Of a stretch of DNA of 64,000 nucleotides, positions 1-12,000 are shown one piece after another. Source of the DNA: Heliocidaris erythrogramma. Lineage: Eukaryota > Echinodermata > Echinoidea > Camarodonta > Echinometridae. The notes beneath the pieces are model-generated. The model was not told the DNA's origin. It did no database searches and saw only the letters and a list, made by a program, of their open reading frames with translations. How positions within the stretch are numbered: position 1 is the stretch's first letter; each line of letters begins with the position of its first letter. Position numbers and translations under genes: made by a program. The stretch is taken from contig CM046858.1 in assembly GCA_025617745.1 (NCBI GenBank), positions 50,475,925 to 50,539,924 on the forward strand, given 5' to 3'.

Positions 1-99
1 TGTAGTATATAATTAAATGAAGCAGAATGCGTAAAGTATGTTTATGTCAATGTAATCCTAAAAGAAAAACGACGGGGTTAATGCACGAATTATTTGACA

Positions 100-136
100 C
101 CCCCCCCCCCCCCCCCCCAAAAAAAAAAAAAAAAAA
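100..136. repeat. poly(C)-poly(A) tract
   Basis: About 19 C followed by about 18 A. This is the first of more than a dozen long C or G runs in the window. Seen directly; the surrounding 1-325 shows no coding signal. Confidence 0.95.
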
Positions 137-325
137 TATTACACACAAATACTTATTGGGGAAGCTGAAACAAAATAAAAACGAAGAAGATGATGCTTGA
201 TGATAATTAGACTGTAGGGTAATACTAATGTCACAAAATGGTTGTTTTTGTCGCTGTATGTTCACTCCTTGTAGGTGCACCTTTTATTGCTGGTGCAAAA
301 GACGCTCCGCCGCCCCTTTTTTCAC

Positions 326-1400
326 TTCTACAGTTTAATATTACGTGGAATGACCCTGATAAAAAATACTAGTCGCTCTGTATTCTCTCACTTATTATTC
401 TTTTTTTATATTTATGTTTTTATTAATAACTATAACGTATTTACAATAAAACATAATGACATATTTGCAATGAAATATTAACGGCAAAAAAGAATAAAAT
501 GATGCTCAACGGACCGTAATGAGCAAAAAAAAAGACAACAAAAAAACAAAAAAACAAGGAAAATACAACACAGCAGTACGGTACAACACAATATATCTCG
601 CTAATTAAAATATTATCGGTTTTTCACTGCTGCGTAATTATCATTCAAGGAAAATGATGCATGAATTTCACGAAACACATATATTTATGTTTTTAAAAAA
701 TGGCTTCTATTTTTTTTAACTCCAGTAGATATACAAATGTATATAATCATTATCATTCTTCTTCTTCTTCGTCTCCTTCTTCTGCATCTTTTTATTATTA
801 TTCTTCTTATTGTTATTTTTATTATCATCATCATCGTTTTGTTGTAATTAGCTCTGCATCATAATCATTAATTATATAAACATGTATATATTATGTATTT
901 AAAAAAAATAATTATGTGAAATATATTAAACATACCGGATTTCCCCCTGCTCTTCAGACTCCTGGAAAAGAAGGTGCTGGAACCAGTCCAACAAGCGACA
1001 GAGAGGAACAGGTAATGTCATGGGATATTGGTGGATAAAGAAAACATGAATTAATTGCCGTAACGGGTTCCATTTCTATCTTATACCGATGTGTGGCCTA
1101 TTATCTAAAATGGGTTATGAAATAAAACTGATAAATTTAATGGTAGAGTACATTACTTTGGGGTGAATTATCCTTATTGCATAGACTGTCGGGTTTATTC
1201 AGGAACGTTTGTGGACTATTAAATTCTTGATGAAATTGAAAGATTATTCCTTTCGCTTCCACAGTTTTATTACAAGTGGAATGATCCTGATTAAAATACT
1301 AGTCGCTCTGTATTCTCTCACTAATTAAAGTATTGTCGGTTCTTCATTACAGTATAATTATTCAAGGGAAATGAAGCATGAATTTTACGAAGCACATACA
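326..1400. repeat. direct duplication, about 930 bp apart
   Basis: The segment at 326-391 plus 598-681 recurs at 1256-1400. Both contain the stretch TACTAGTCGCTCTGTATTCT, then a TAATTAAA-TATT-TCGGTT block and a GAATTT-ACGAA-CACATA block. The first copy carries about 205 extra bases after CTCTCAC (about 392-597). The duplicated sequence brackets the small exon at 958-1011. Pyrimidine and (TTA)n microsatellite sequence fills about 755-840. Confidence 0.75.
958..1011 (+). CDS. candidate 18-codon internal exon, unknown gene
   Basis: A polypyrimidine tract ending in CTCTTCAG precedes 54 bases open in phase 0, followed by the donor CAG-GTAATG. The frame reads TPGKEGAGTSPTSDREEQ, a hydrophilic, probably disordered peptide. 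Two further short exons of similar composition follow on the same strand at 3186-3224 and 3716-3773, also compatible with phase 0. I do not recognise a family. The evidence is splice signals plus shared Gly/Ser/Glu/Arg composition; a chance match cannot be excluded for an exon this short. Confidence 0.4.
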
Positions 1401-1411
1401 GTTATATGTAA

Positions 1412-2300
1412 AGAAGCAGTAGATATATATATTTCCTGATGAAGTAAAGTGTTATTTTATGCCAAGAGGTATTTACAACATGTGAGTATGTGTGTGATAT
1501 TCATTCCAATCTTGCATGGGTTTTCAAGAAATACCTTTTCATCTTGATGAAGCCTAAAATGACGATTGGTTTAGTACTGAATTGCAAATGACATAATGAT
1601 GATATTTATGTTACGTCGGCCCTAAGGCCACCACTGAAAATTGGGATTGACCCGTGTTTTATTAATTTCTGACTGTATGCATGCCATCACAAAAGGGAAT
1701 TTCACGTCTCATATCTAATAAGCAGGTATTTCCCTTCAGCCATTTTCGCATGTGATACTAACGTCTTCACGGGTTTACCGAAATCCGGCAAAATTGAGTT
1801 TTAACATGTCAATTTCAAAATGCTGCTACTCGAGCATAATAACCCTTTGTATTAGCTTTTCGATTCTTTCAAGGACGCACTGTATAATTTAGATATATAC
1901 ATATATATATATATATATGCCATATAAAAATAATCTCGTGTTCTTTGGCATGTACTTCCTAGTACCTTTGAGTGATTGTCCACTTACTGGTTACACTGCA
2001 TCATGCCAAGAATGACATATCTTGATAGGGCCTCGTGCCATAGGGCAGACTGAAGCTCACTCACTAACTCACTACAAGGCATTTAATGAATTTAATGAAA
2101 TACAGCAACTAATTTTTTTAACGATGAGAATGTCCTTGGAGACCCCACTAATCCAATCAGATATAGAATCGATCAAAGTGGAGTTTCCTTAATTTTTGTG
2201 CTGGGTATTATACACACACACACACACCCATGTACGATGTATTTGGGAGACGTTTTTTGTCTTATTTATTTGCCCTCTAGTCTCCCTAATACACCAGTCC
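1412..2300. other. no gene seen; simple repeats
   Basis: AT-rich non-coding sequence with a (TA)n run near 1892-1918 and a short (CA)n run near 2212-2227. No open frame or paired splice signals worth reporting. Confidence 0.6.
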
Positions 2301-2301
2301 T

Positions 2302-2389
2302 ATTATGACGGAGTAAACCTCATTGTTGAGTGACTCCCTAATACACCATCCAGTAAATATCCAGTAAATATATATATCATATATATATA

Positions 2390-2439
<50 letters not shown>

Positions 2440-2491
2440 CTGGATGGTGTATTAGGGAGTCACTCAACAATGAAGTTTATTCCGTCATAAT
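2302..2491. repeat. hairpin: 55-bp arms around a (TA)n core
   Basis: The left arm 2302-2356 is the reverse complement of 2437-2491 with only a few differences (for example AACCTCATTG against AACTTCATTG). The about 80-bp centre is almost pure TA. The arms contain TTGTTGAGTGACTCCCTAAT and its complement. Probably a small palindromic element or an expanded cruciform. Confidence 0.85.
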
Positions 2492-2843
2492 AATTGTTTT
2501 TTAAATCTTTGAATACAATTTGAAAAATGGAAGGCAAGGGGTGCTTTGTTAAATCCACTGCTTAAATCGCAAACATGCTTGTCTGTTGATGAAATCGAAT
2601 TCCCAAATGCTGGCGATCCGAAGCTCCCGTGAATTGTAATGCTCAATGGGTAGAATTCTAATTCGAATGCTCATTCTATCAAAATGCATGACGAAACTAT
2701 GCGATCCCTTACCCTAAAAATAAAATTGAATGTTGATCTCCTAAAAATAAAATTGAATGTTGATCTGGATGAGCATTCAAATTCAAATCAAATAGAGCCA
2801 CTGTGCATCAATTGGGTTGCTGTTTTAATGAATTTTATTATTG

Positions 2844-2844
<1 letters not shown>

Positions 2845-2884
<40 letters not shown>

Positions 2885-2930
2885 GTTGTTATTATTTTTA
2901 TTATCATTCTCATCATCATTATCATCATTT
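2845..2930. repeat. (ATT)n microsatellite
   Basis: About 16 ATT units followed by imperfect TTATCATCAT sequence. It accounts for the isoleucine-rich open frames on both strands here, which are not genes. Confidence 0.95.
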
Positions 2931-2938
2931 TGTTGGGG

Positions 2939-3095
2939 AGACCCCCGCCGCTGCTATATAACACGCGCGCAGCGAAGTCTATGCTCATTGCCTGACGAAG
3001 ACTAGCAGTAGCGGTCGAAGCGTCGTAGCTTTCCTCGTTTGCACATCGTGGGACAACTGATTAACTTTTCGTCTTCACTTTTCACCACGATGAAC
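2939..3095 (+). mobile_element. Penelope-like element 3' tail (truncated)
   Basis: This segment aligns with the tail of the Penelope-like fragment at 52290-52440 on the other strand. Both have CCCGCCGCT, CTCATTG, GACTAGCAGTA or GGCTAGCAGTA, a GAAR-CRTC motif, GTTTGCACATCGTG, GACAACTGATTAAC and CACCACGATGAAC in the same order. No coding part is attached, so it is a short 5'-truncated copy. The family call depends on the endonuclease domain next to the second copy. Confidence 0.7.
2970..3031 (+). ncRNA. hammerhead-ribozyme-like motif, probably degraded
   Basis: CTGACGA is followed by a stem-loop with a GAC/GTC stem around TAGCAGTAGCG and then GAAG-CGTC. The hammerhead core is CUGANGA, stem II, then GAAA. 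Hammerhead motifs are established in the tails of Penelope-like elements. GAAA is GAAG here and one A lies between the core and the stem, so activity is doubtful. The partner copy near 52370-52405 keeps GAAA but has lost CTGANGA. Confidence 0.35.
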
Positions 3096-3185
3096 AGTCC
3101 TCGCCATTTTTCAAGTTTCTGTTGATATTTTTTAAACTGCCGGATAATTTACTCAGTTTGAATTTTGTTCTTAATTACCATACAG

Positions 3186-3224
3186 CAGCCGTCAACCGAG
3201 CCCAGAGGAAGCAGTGTACGAAGG
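3186..3224 (+). CDS. candidate 13-codon internal exon, unknown gene
   Basis: Acceptor AATTACCATACAG, then 39 bases in phase 0 reading QPSTEPRGSSVRR, then a strong donor AGG-GTAAGT. It would join the 958-1011 exon without a frame change. The composition is Ser/Arg/Pro-rich. No family recognised. Confidence 0.4.
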
Positions 3225-3715
3225 GTAAGTGTTTTACAATTTTTTTAGCAGGGCTAGATTTTCAAAAAGATCATGCTTTCGAATAGAACATTTTTTACCG
3301 ACGGACGAAAGAACAATTGCTCACTGAATTTTTTTAACGAAGCAAGTATAATTTTGCTTATGATTAGAGATGTATATTGTGTTAGGATCCATAGCAAAAT
3401 AATAAGCTGCTTTGACAATTAACAAGAAGGCAGAGATTAGTGAAAGAAAATTAATTTAAATTGTTAAAAACTGGATAGATGAAAATGAAAATATAAACTT
3501 GTAAAAGATTGAAACGAAAATACTTATAATGGATATCATGGATATGGGCCTAAAAGCTTGCTACTTATCTCGAAAGTTGCTTTGTACATCTGAAACAAAC
3601 CTAGGAAGTAAACTCATGATGACTCTTTGGAAAAGAATGTGCAACATTTGGTGTATTGCCGTTTTCCAGCATATATCTGATATCTAATGTATATATTTTT
3701 TTAAATAAATTTTAG

Positions 3716-3773
3716 AAACTGTTCAGGGATAGTTCAGGCAGCAAAGAAGGAGGACGAAGTGACGAACAGGAAT
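3716..3773 (+). CDS. candidate 58-bp internal exon, unknown gene
   Basis: Acceptor TTTTTTAAATAAATTTTAG, 58 open bases reading KLFRDSSGSKEGGRSDEQE plus one base, then donor AAT-GTAAGC. It continues phase 0 from the exon at 3186-3224 and ends in phase 1. The Gly/Ser/Lys/Glu-rich sequence resembles the two upstream exons. If real, this gene continues beyond what I can recognise. Confidence 0.4.
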
Positions 3774-4132
3774 GTAAGCAAACATGCTTGTCATACCAAG
3801 GCATGGTGTAGAGGAATAATACGTTTCAAGGGCTTGTATAGTTGGACAGGAAGTGAATCCCGTACCGCGTTTGTCGCTGAAGATGCATAGACCCTCCTGA
3901 GAATGTACATTGTAATATATTTACATGCACATGGGTCACACCTGTGTTCATCAAAATAATGAGACGATGACGAGCTACAAATTCATGACAGTTGTGACAT
4001 AAAGGTCATGAAAGTAAATGTACACATCGATTATTAAGACAATAGATAGTTTAGATAAAGTCATGAGGACGGAACATTGCGTAACCGAATAATCGTTCCG
4101 AGCACTGAGTTTTTAGTTTATGTGAATTATAT

Positions 4133-4790
4133 AAGAACATGCTGAATAAAACATGCGTCATGGTCATAGCTTCGCGTGCAATTTTAAGCAAAATAACACC
4201 CTTTAACGTTTCTATAAATGGAAAGGTATTCAAAAGATTTAACGTCGTAAAATGTCTTGGTATATTAATTGGTGAAGAATTGTATTGGTCCAAGCACGTT
4301 GACAAAGTAACAAAAGTAACGCAAAGAAATATCAGAACAATAAAACGAGCTAAAAACCAATAACATCTTTTGAAATGGTGTATATTGCACTCGTATTGCC
4401 TCACTTTGATTATTGTTCTTTTGTGTGGGTAAATCGGTATCAGGAAAAAAACGGACAAATTCAAGAAAGTTAAAAGACGAGCAGCTAGAATAATTTCCAA
4501 CAAAAGTTACGAGACTACATCAAGTGAATTGATTAGCAATCTGAAATGGATGCCAATTGAGAAACGTTTTGAATTTCAGCGTGTTAATATTCAAATGCAC
4601 GCATAATTTGGCGCCATCCTATTTACAAGATAGTTTAATCAAAGTAAGTGACATTCATCACTATAATACCAGTCAGGTAGATGAATGTTTACCTTCTGTG
4701 TCAAAGTATAAAACAGAATGTTTTAAACATATAGCCCCTCGTATCTTCAATTATAGCATGGTATCAGTTGGGCATATAATTGGAAATGAC
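4133..4790 (+). pseudogene. LINE reverse transcriptase C-terminal remnant
   Basis: Across several frames the strand reads the typical end of a LINE polyprotein: a thumb-like segment with KCLGILIGEELYWSKHVDKV, then LVLPHFDYCSFVW, then KVKRRAARII, then NLAPSYLQDSL and HHYNTSQ. These correspond to the last 250 or so residues after the reverse transcriptase palm in CR1/jockey-type LINEs. At least three frameshifts or stops separate the blocks, so the copy is dead. Compare LIYPFLIYCNIVW in the better copy at 49.2-51.9 kb. Confidence 0.75.
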
Positions 4791-5437
4791 AAGCTCTGTG
4801 AACACCTTTAAATACATGTTCAAACAACCTTGCAATATCGATTCCGAATAAGATCAAATGACAAGAGGAATTTGTTTAGTCTCATAACTAAAGATTTGAT
4901 TTCATTCCTTTTAGCTTTCCAGCATATATTTTTTGTACAAATCAAACGACTGGCTAATGATGCGCTTGCAGAACAACATGATAAAGTGTGGTAATCATAA
5001 TTATACATCCTTGCTGCAAGGAAAAGTTCACTTGATGTTTTTCATTTTTTGACTTTGTCAGTGATATGACATTTCTTATTGTCCTGCTTTGCACAACATG
5101 CTTGATTGTCTGTTTCTCAGCCCCCGAATGTAGGATGACATAATGCTTTTCGAACTGAAAAAAAAAAAATTATTTCGTATAAGTCATTAGCAGTTATAAA
5201 TATATTTGTATTTTTACTGTTATAGAAAAGTGTACATTCAATCGCTATACTATAAATTGTAAGCAATATTTGTGTATATTATCCAGTAATTTACTGTCCT
5301 GTAATATTTTTTTGAAATATAACATTTTTGGTATCACTAATGTTATTCTTAACTGAGCCTAAGTAGTTTCTACACTTAGTTTTTGAACTTTCAAAAGTAT
5401 ATATTCTGCCTTTTTCAAAGTCTAATACATACATAAA

Positions 5438-6366
5438 CAGGGCTGCCAACTCTCACACATTGAGCGTGAGACTCACGCAATTCACCCTATTCTGACTGTC
5501 TCACTCTGATAAACGAATTCCCACGCGAAACCCCCAAAATAGAAAGTAACCAAAAAAAAAATGTCTCAAAAAAAATCTCTGATATTCCAAATATTCGATA
5601 TGCCCAAGCCCTTTTGAGATTTTCCCGTGTTTGTAAAGCAAATGAAAATCGTTTTTGGTAGTGCGCGCGCAAAGACGAGCTATTGGATTACGATTGCTTT
5701 ATATATTATATTGCGTGTACATGTACATGTTATACCATTGTTATACACTCCAAATATTTATATCTAGATTTTGTTATATGAGTGATACACTCTGTAATTA
5801 TGTTTATGAACAGAATATTGATGTAAATCAATGATGTTTCATAAAATTCAATTCAATTCAATTCATGTACGTGCGACGACTATGATGAGTGTAACTGTGG
5901 CCAGACTGACATGGCTGTGGCGCGGCAGCCCGCGCCGCGTGGCTCAGCAGTTTGCCGTTGATCGTACACCAAACGTAATACTAATAGCCAGCACATCCCT
6001 CTACGGCCGGACAGCAGGATCTTTCATTTAAGTTTAACTCTTGAAATTCGTATTGAAAATCATGCAGTTACAAATCTGGAACTTTGTATATTTTCATGGT
6101 CAGTGAACCACACGTAGCAGGAATAACAATGTAACATATAGAGTCTATTCATTACTTATCCAATTCAATTTAGTACATTAATGCTGCTTCTACAGTATGT
6201 ATGTGTTGAAATTATGACTAAAGTATGCACCATGCAGATTGCACCATTTAAAATGTAAAATTTTCAAAGCAACGGGGGACATCCCCCTTCCACACCTTTC
6301 CCCCTTGGCAACTTCGCTCCCTCGCAATGTCTCACTCTAAACTCTCATTCAAGGTTGGCAGCCCTG
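5438..6366. mobile_element. hAT-like non-autonomous element
   Basis: The ends are inverted: CAGGGCTGCCAAC on the left and GTTGGCAGCCCTG on the right, with subterminal GTGAGACTC and TCTCACTCT echoes. CATAAA directly flanks both ends (5432-5437 and 6367-6372). CAGGG is the usual start of hAT termini, but hAT duplications are 8 bp and only 6 match here, so the superfamily is uncertain. The interior has no transposase-like frame. Confidence 0.65.
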
Positions 6367-6639
6367 CATAAATATGTTGATAGTTAATTTGCATCGGATA
6401 TTAAAACTATTACCGTCTATACTGTAATGATACATTAAAACTTTATACATATGCAAACACGTTTTCTTTAACAAAAACAAAACATTCATTACAAGGTTAC
6501 CAAATACTTTGTATATATGTTCATGCGTGTTCTTATTTTTTCATTTCTTTTTTTTTTTTTTTTTTTTTTTTGCTGTTATGAGTTTATATTCATGATTTTT
6601 TGTAATTTTGTTTACTATTGTTCTTATTATTGTTAACAG

Positions 6640-6722
6640 GGTCTCGTTTGAGGACCATCACTTTTGGTGACAATGAGTCGCCCTGTCTTAATGTCAGAAA
6701 TGACTATATAAATAAATAAATT
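6640..6722 (+). mobile_element. LINE 3' tail
   Basis: A stretch reading AGGACCATCACTTTTGGTGA and ending in AATAAATAAA resembles the 3' ends of CR1/L2-like elements. It may belong with the remnant at 4133-4790, split by the insertion at 5438-6366. A poly(T) run lies just upstream, about 6547-6572. Confidence 0.4.
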
Positions 6723-6780
6723 ACAACAAAACTAACTCTAATTTTATTTACACTATCAAAAACAGAAGCAAAAACTGCTG

Positions 6781-6824
6781 TACGCGTGTCCAAGCAACAA
6801 CTGTTGCTTGCTTGCACACGCGTA
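6781..6824. repeat. short hairpin, two 9-bp stems
   Basis: TACGCGTGT pairs with ACACGCGTA, and inside it CAAGCAACA pairs with TGTTGCTTG, with small bulges. At 44 nt it is too short for a normal animal microRNA precursor. Function unknown. Confidence 0.7.
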
Positions 6825-6837
6825 TAAACTTATTTCG

Positions 6838-7980
6838 TATGGATATACATAAGATACATAAGCTCTCGTGGGTCAATCACATTACACTCCTAGAAAACTC
6901 AACATGTCCATAGGTATATTGAGAAAGCTGCGCTATTTTATATTTGCCTTATTTAGATTATTGTATTCTTGTATGGGGATCAAGGAGCCAGCTTGTGTAA
7001 TTTAAACGATTAATCATTTTACAAAAGAAAGCTATTCATTTATGTTCAAACAGTCATTATCTTGCCCATACCCCACCTCTTCTTAAAGGCCAAGTCCATC
7101 CTAACAAAAAGTTGATTTGAATAAATAGAGAAAAATCCAACAAGCATAACACTGAAAATTTCATCAAAATAGGATGTAAAATAAGAAAGTTATGGTATTT
7201 TAAAGTTTCGCTTAATTTCGCAAAACAGTTATATGCACATCCTGCTCAGTATGCAAATGAGGGAACCAGTGACGTCACCCACTCACTATTTTTTTGTATT
7301 TTATTATGTGAAATATAAAATATTTTAATTTCTGCAGATTTCACAATTAGGAAGCTCTCATTGAATTGTGTATAGGTTGCAACAATGGCAATTACACATG
7401 TTCAGCGAGGAATCAAACCTTGTTTCACATTATAACAAGGAAAAATTAAAATATTTCGTATTTCATGTAATAAAATACAAAAGAAATAGTGAGTGGGTGA
7501 CGTTACTCGTTCCGCCATTTGCATACTGAGCAGGATGTGCATAAAACTGTTTTGCGAAATTAAGCGAAACTTTAAAAAACCATAACTTTCTTATTTTACA
7601 TCCTATTTTGATGAAATTTTCAGTGTTATGCTTGTTTGATTTTTCTCTATTTATTCAAATCAACTTTTTGTTAGGGTGGACTTGGCCTTTAAGAAACTAA
7701 GTACGGTCACTTTACATAACAATTAAAACAGCACTCTTTATGTATCGTTATTATGAATAACATATTTTATTACCATTGATAAAAAAAACATGTCAGTATA
7801 AGAAAAAAAAGCTATTTTCTTGCCATATTCACGCTTGAAATTACGTAGAGTAAATTCAATGAAATAAAAGGTATTGAATTCTGGAATAATCTTTGTTACT
7901 TTAAAAATATATGACCACCGCAAACTATTTTAAAGCCAAAATCAAGCTACATCGTCTTGCCACATAATTATCAGTGCCAT
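6838..7980 (+). pseudogene. LINE C-terminal remnant split by a MITE
   Basis: The left part reads SIGILRKLRYFI, YLPYLDYCILVWGS, then RLIILQKKAI and AHTPPLLK. These match the LINE segment after the reverse transcriptase domain. Reading stops at 7086 where a palindromic element begins and resumes after 7692 in related sequence (LKQHSLCIVIMNN, KGIEFWNNL, FKAKIKLH). Deleting 7087-7688 and one TTAA rejoins the codons for PLLKKLS. Several stops show the copy was already decaying. Confidence 0.7.
7087..7688. mobile_element. TTAA-flanked palindromic MITE
   Basis: TTAA flanks both ends (7083-7086 and 7689-7692). The termini are AGGCCAAGTCCATCCTAACA and TGTTAGGGTGGACTTGGCCT. The arms of more than 200 bp are inverted copies and include TGCACATCCTGCTCAGTATG against the complement of CATACTGAGCAGGATGTGCA. 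The empty site is recoverable from the interrupted LINE. TTAA targets are characteristic of piggyBac-type elements, though Kolobok also uses TTAA. No coding capacity. Confidence 0.85.
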
Positions 7981-7984
7981 CCTT

Positions 7985-9055
7985 CCGACGTAAACATTGT
8001 GATAAAACTTACGTCCTTCTGTATTGCTTTTGTTTTTAGTATTGTAATTTTATTTTATGTACTGTATTTGTGTATTGAACTTTATTGCCAAATTCCTCGC
8101 GTGATCGTTAACTCGAATCCCTACATACGTAACCGACCAATGAGATTCAAATACTGGAATAAAGAATGCGCGATCTTGTTTACTCAAATTTGGGTCAATG
8201 TGCGAACTTTTATTAGCTGCGCGCGATAAATTGAAGTCGCTTTGAACTTTGATCCAGAGAAAGGAGCATCCAACTGTAAAACCGCCCATGTAGATTGCGA
8301 CTTGTCGCTCCCTTTAACTCATGTGATGTTTTATGAATTAAATAAACTGAACTAAATTAAATTAAATGATAGCAGAGATAATAACATATTAGGAAGTAAT
8401 AGTTTTAATGTTATTCTTAAAAGATACAATGGTATATACATAAGTAAAATGGTATCATTGTAGGAATATTGTCTTCTACAGTGTGTCCCAGAAAAAAACG
8501 ATTCCCCAATCATAATAATAATGGTGGCTTCTTGTATAGCGCTCAGGTCCGTCACGCTGTGACGCTCATGGCGCTTAAGTGAAATGTAAGCTCTGAAGGA
8601 TTGGTACACAAATTATGATTCCCATAATGTGATGAAGTTAGTTCAATCAGAATTTTTATAAAACGTGTGCCACGATGCACTGTAAATGTAGCATATTCTT
8701 AATGGCCACTTAATATAAACAATCAAAAGATCTTTTATAATATCAACTAGAGATTTTCATTGAGATATGCTCTTGGATTATGCATTGAGAAAGACAAGTA
8801 CTAGTGTGATCCCTGCCAAAACAAATTAATTTGAATTTCGTTCCCCCCCCCCCCCACTTTTTTGTTTTGTTTTGTTTTGTTAATTCAATATATGAAGTAT
8901 TATTTGACTTGTACCATTCTGTCTTGTAATCTGAAAGAGCCATGCATAATTCCCCTCCCCTAACTTGCAAAGGGGAACCCATGGCCATAAGCCTACCCAA
9001 AGAAGGGAAGAGTCCTGGAAGAGAGATAATGAGGGACAAATAGTGGTAGTGATGC
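7985..9055. other. no gene seen
   Basis: AT-rich sequence without convincing exons. It contains a (C)n run at about 8843-8855 and a (TTTTG)n run just after. The short open frames lack splice or family support. Confidence 0.6.
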
Positions 9056-9057
9056 CT

Positions 9058-12000
9058 GTGTCCTTTCCACACTTTGACACTGACATCACAACGTACTGAT
9101 TGTTTCATCATTTCTTATTTCAGGCAAGAACGTTCAGTTTCATTCTTATTTTTATTTCTTGCTTCAATTCATTATGATTTTGCTTACTTGATTAACTTTA
9201 TTTTAGAATATTAATAAAGATACATTTCTGAGATTATATTCTATGCAGAGGTGAATGATTGAGTATGTAGAGAGGTCATCCACGGGTGTAACCTTGGGCA
9301 CATTTTTGGTTAAATATTTTCGCTTCCATGTCTCACATAATTCCCTGGAAACATAGCAATCAAGATAATTATGATTAACCTAAAGATATGTTGATTTCAA
9401 ATTGCAACTATATACTAAGCTCCAAAACATCGAGGATTGTGTTTTATATCTGAATGGGTATAGTGCTATAATGTGTGCAAATTCTATTTCTTTAAAGAAT
9501 ATGTGAGCAGATTCATAGCTCTTGACAAGATTATTGTGAAAGGATGTGTGCGATAATACAGTGATATGTTTCATGCTTTGTATAATGTATTAGGTGTCTT
9601 GCCGAGCAGTTGTATAGAGACGCTCGGACGCATTGTAAATGATACATTATATTTGGGTTTGGTTAAGTAAGGATTGTGATAACTCCTTGCTACGTGTAAG
9701 TTCCCCCAGAGGGTCAACATAAAATGTGGAAATGAAATAAACCTTACTAGATGTAGTTCGACATTTCAGACAATCATATATATTCATTTTGTAGTGGATT
9801 GTTATAATGTGTTCTGATGTGATATAATTATTGTTTATTATTACTGCTGAGGCCTATTTAGGACTAAATTGAGCCAACCAATGATATTTCCAACCAAATC
9901 ATATTATGTAAATATGTGTTACTAACTGTGAATCTAAGCATTATGATAAATTTTTGAATCAAGACTGCTTTATAATTGCAAAAATTACTTACTGTGGTTT
10001 ATGTAAACATTTTAATAATATTATGTTTTATGTATAGCTAGAGAAACTAAGTTCATAAAGGATACACTGTACTTGTGATATACATGTATTTTGTACTTTT
10101 GTATAATCGACTGTTTTATCCAATAAAAACATTTTTTTTAAAGTTCATGAAGGATCCTATAAAAGTGAGGTTCAGTCATGTGAATAGGGCCATTATAGGC
10201 AGGCTAGAGCTATCAGCTCACGGACCGGAGGTTGTGTTTACACTAGACTTAACTGGTATCCTAGAGTAGTGCCTACTCGGATTTAAATCGAATTAAACTC
10301 GGGCATAAAGTTGTTCCTATGGATCCGTATAACGAGTGGATTATAAAAAAAATCATTGAAAATTTCAGACAATCATGTATATTCATTTTGTACTGGCTTG
10401 CTTCCATATGTTTTGGTGTGATAAAACTATTGCTTATTATGACTGATACGGCCTATTTATAGGACTAATCTGAGCCAACCATTAATAGTGTTTCCGACTA
10501 ATTCATATGTGAATACTAGTATAATTATGTTACTAAGTTTAAATCTATAAAACCAAGCAAGCATTATTGTTAATTCAAGACTGCTAATTGATTAATGAAT
10601 AGGGCCATTGAAAATGTCAGACAATCATGTATACTCATTTTGCACTGGATTGCTACCATATTGTTTTGGTGTGATATATCTATTGCTTATTATGACTGAT
10701 AAGGCCTATGTATATAAATTGAGCCAACCATTTATAGTATTTCCGACTAATTCGTACGTGAATACTACATGTAGTATATAGCAAGCATTATTGTTGTATC
10801 AAGACTGCTTGATAGTGAAGAATTGTGTAGTTACTGCTTTATGTCAACATTTTAATAATATTGTATTGTATATATAGATGGAGAAACTAGGTTCATGAAG
10901 CATCTTAAGGAAGGTTTAACCATGTGAATAGGGCCATTGAAAATTTCAGACAAACCTGTACAGTATATTAATTTTGTACTGGAATGATGCCATATGTTTT
11001 GGGTTGATATAAATATTGCTTATTATGACTGCTAAGGCATATTTATAGGACTAAATTGAGCCAACCGTTAATAGTATTTCCGACTTATTCATTATGTTAC
11101 CGAGTTTAAATGTAGCATAGCCAACCAAGCATTGTTGTTGAACCAAGACTGCTTATTGATACTTGTATAAATTGCAGTTCCTGTGGTTTATGTAAACATT
11201 TTAATAATATTGTATTGTTTGTATAGCTGGGGAAACTATAAGTTCACGAAGGATCTTAAAGGAACGTTTAATTATGTGAATAGGTCCATTGGAACTTTCG
11301 GGCAATCATATACATTATATCAATTTTGTACTGGATTGCTACCATATGTTTTGATGTGATGTAACTATTGCTTATTACATGTATTATAACTGCTAAAGCC
11401 TATTTATAGGCTAAATTGAGCCAACCATTAATAGCACTTCCGACTAATATGTGGATATATTAACTAAGTTTGAATGTAGAATAGCCAACCAAGGATTATT
11501 GTTGAACCAAGACTGCTTATAGATACTTGTATAAATTGTTGTTACTGTGGTTTATGTAAACATTTTAATAATACATATTGTGTTTTATGTATAGCAAGAG
11601 AAACTAGGTTCACGAAGGATTATATAAAATGAGGCTTAGTTTAATCATGTGAATAAGGCCATTGATAAGGAAGTGTAGGCAGGCTAGAGCTATGAAGGTC
11701 ACTGACCGGAGGTTGTGTTTAAAATATTTGTCTTTGACTAGTGCCTACTAGGATTTATATCGAATTTAACACGGGAATAAAGTTGTTCCTATATAACCAG
11801 TGGATTATCATTTTATCTTTATTGCAGATAACCTCACAAAGTATTATTTATTTGAGAGATATTTGGAGGGAATATACAGGATTAGGAATAGAAAAGGCAT
11901 AAGTTATTAGGGCTCAGCAATAGATTAACATTTATTTATCTTGATTTATAATTTTGAATTATGTTATTACGAAGAACGTGGTATTTGAAATGCTAAGTTA

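Noticed and set aside
2684..2995. Isoleucine-rich open frames on both strands
   Set aside because: Translation of the (ATT)n microsatellite.
6781..6824. microRNA precursor
   Set aside because: The hairpin is only 44 nt, shorter than usual animal precursors, and has an asymmetric internal loop.
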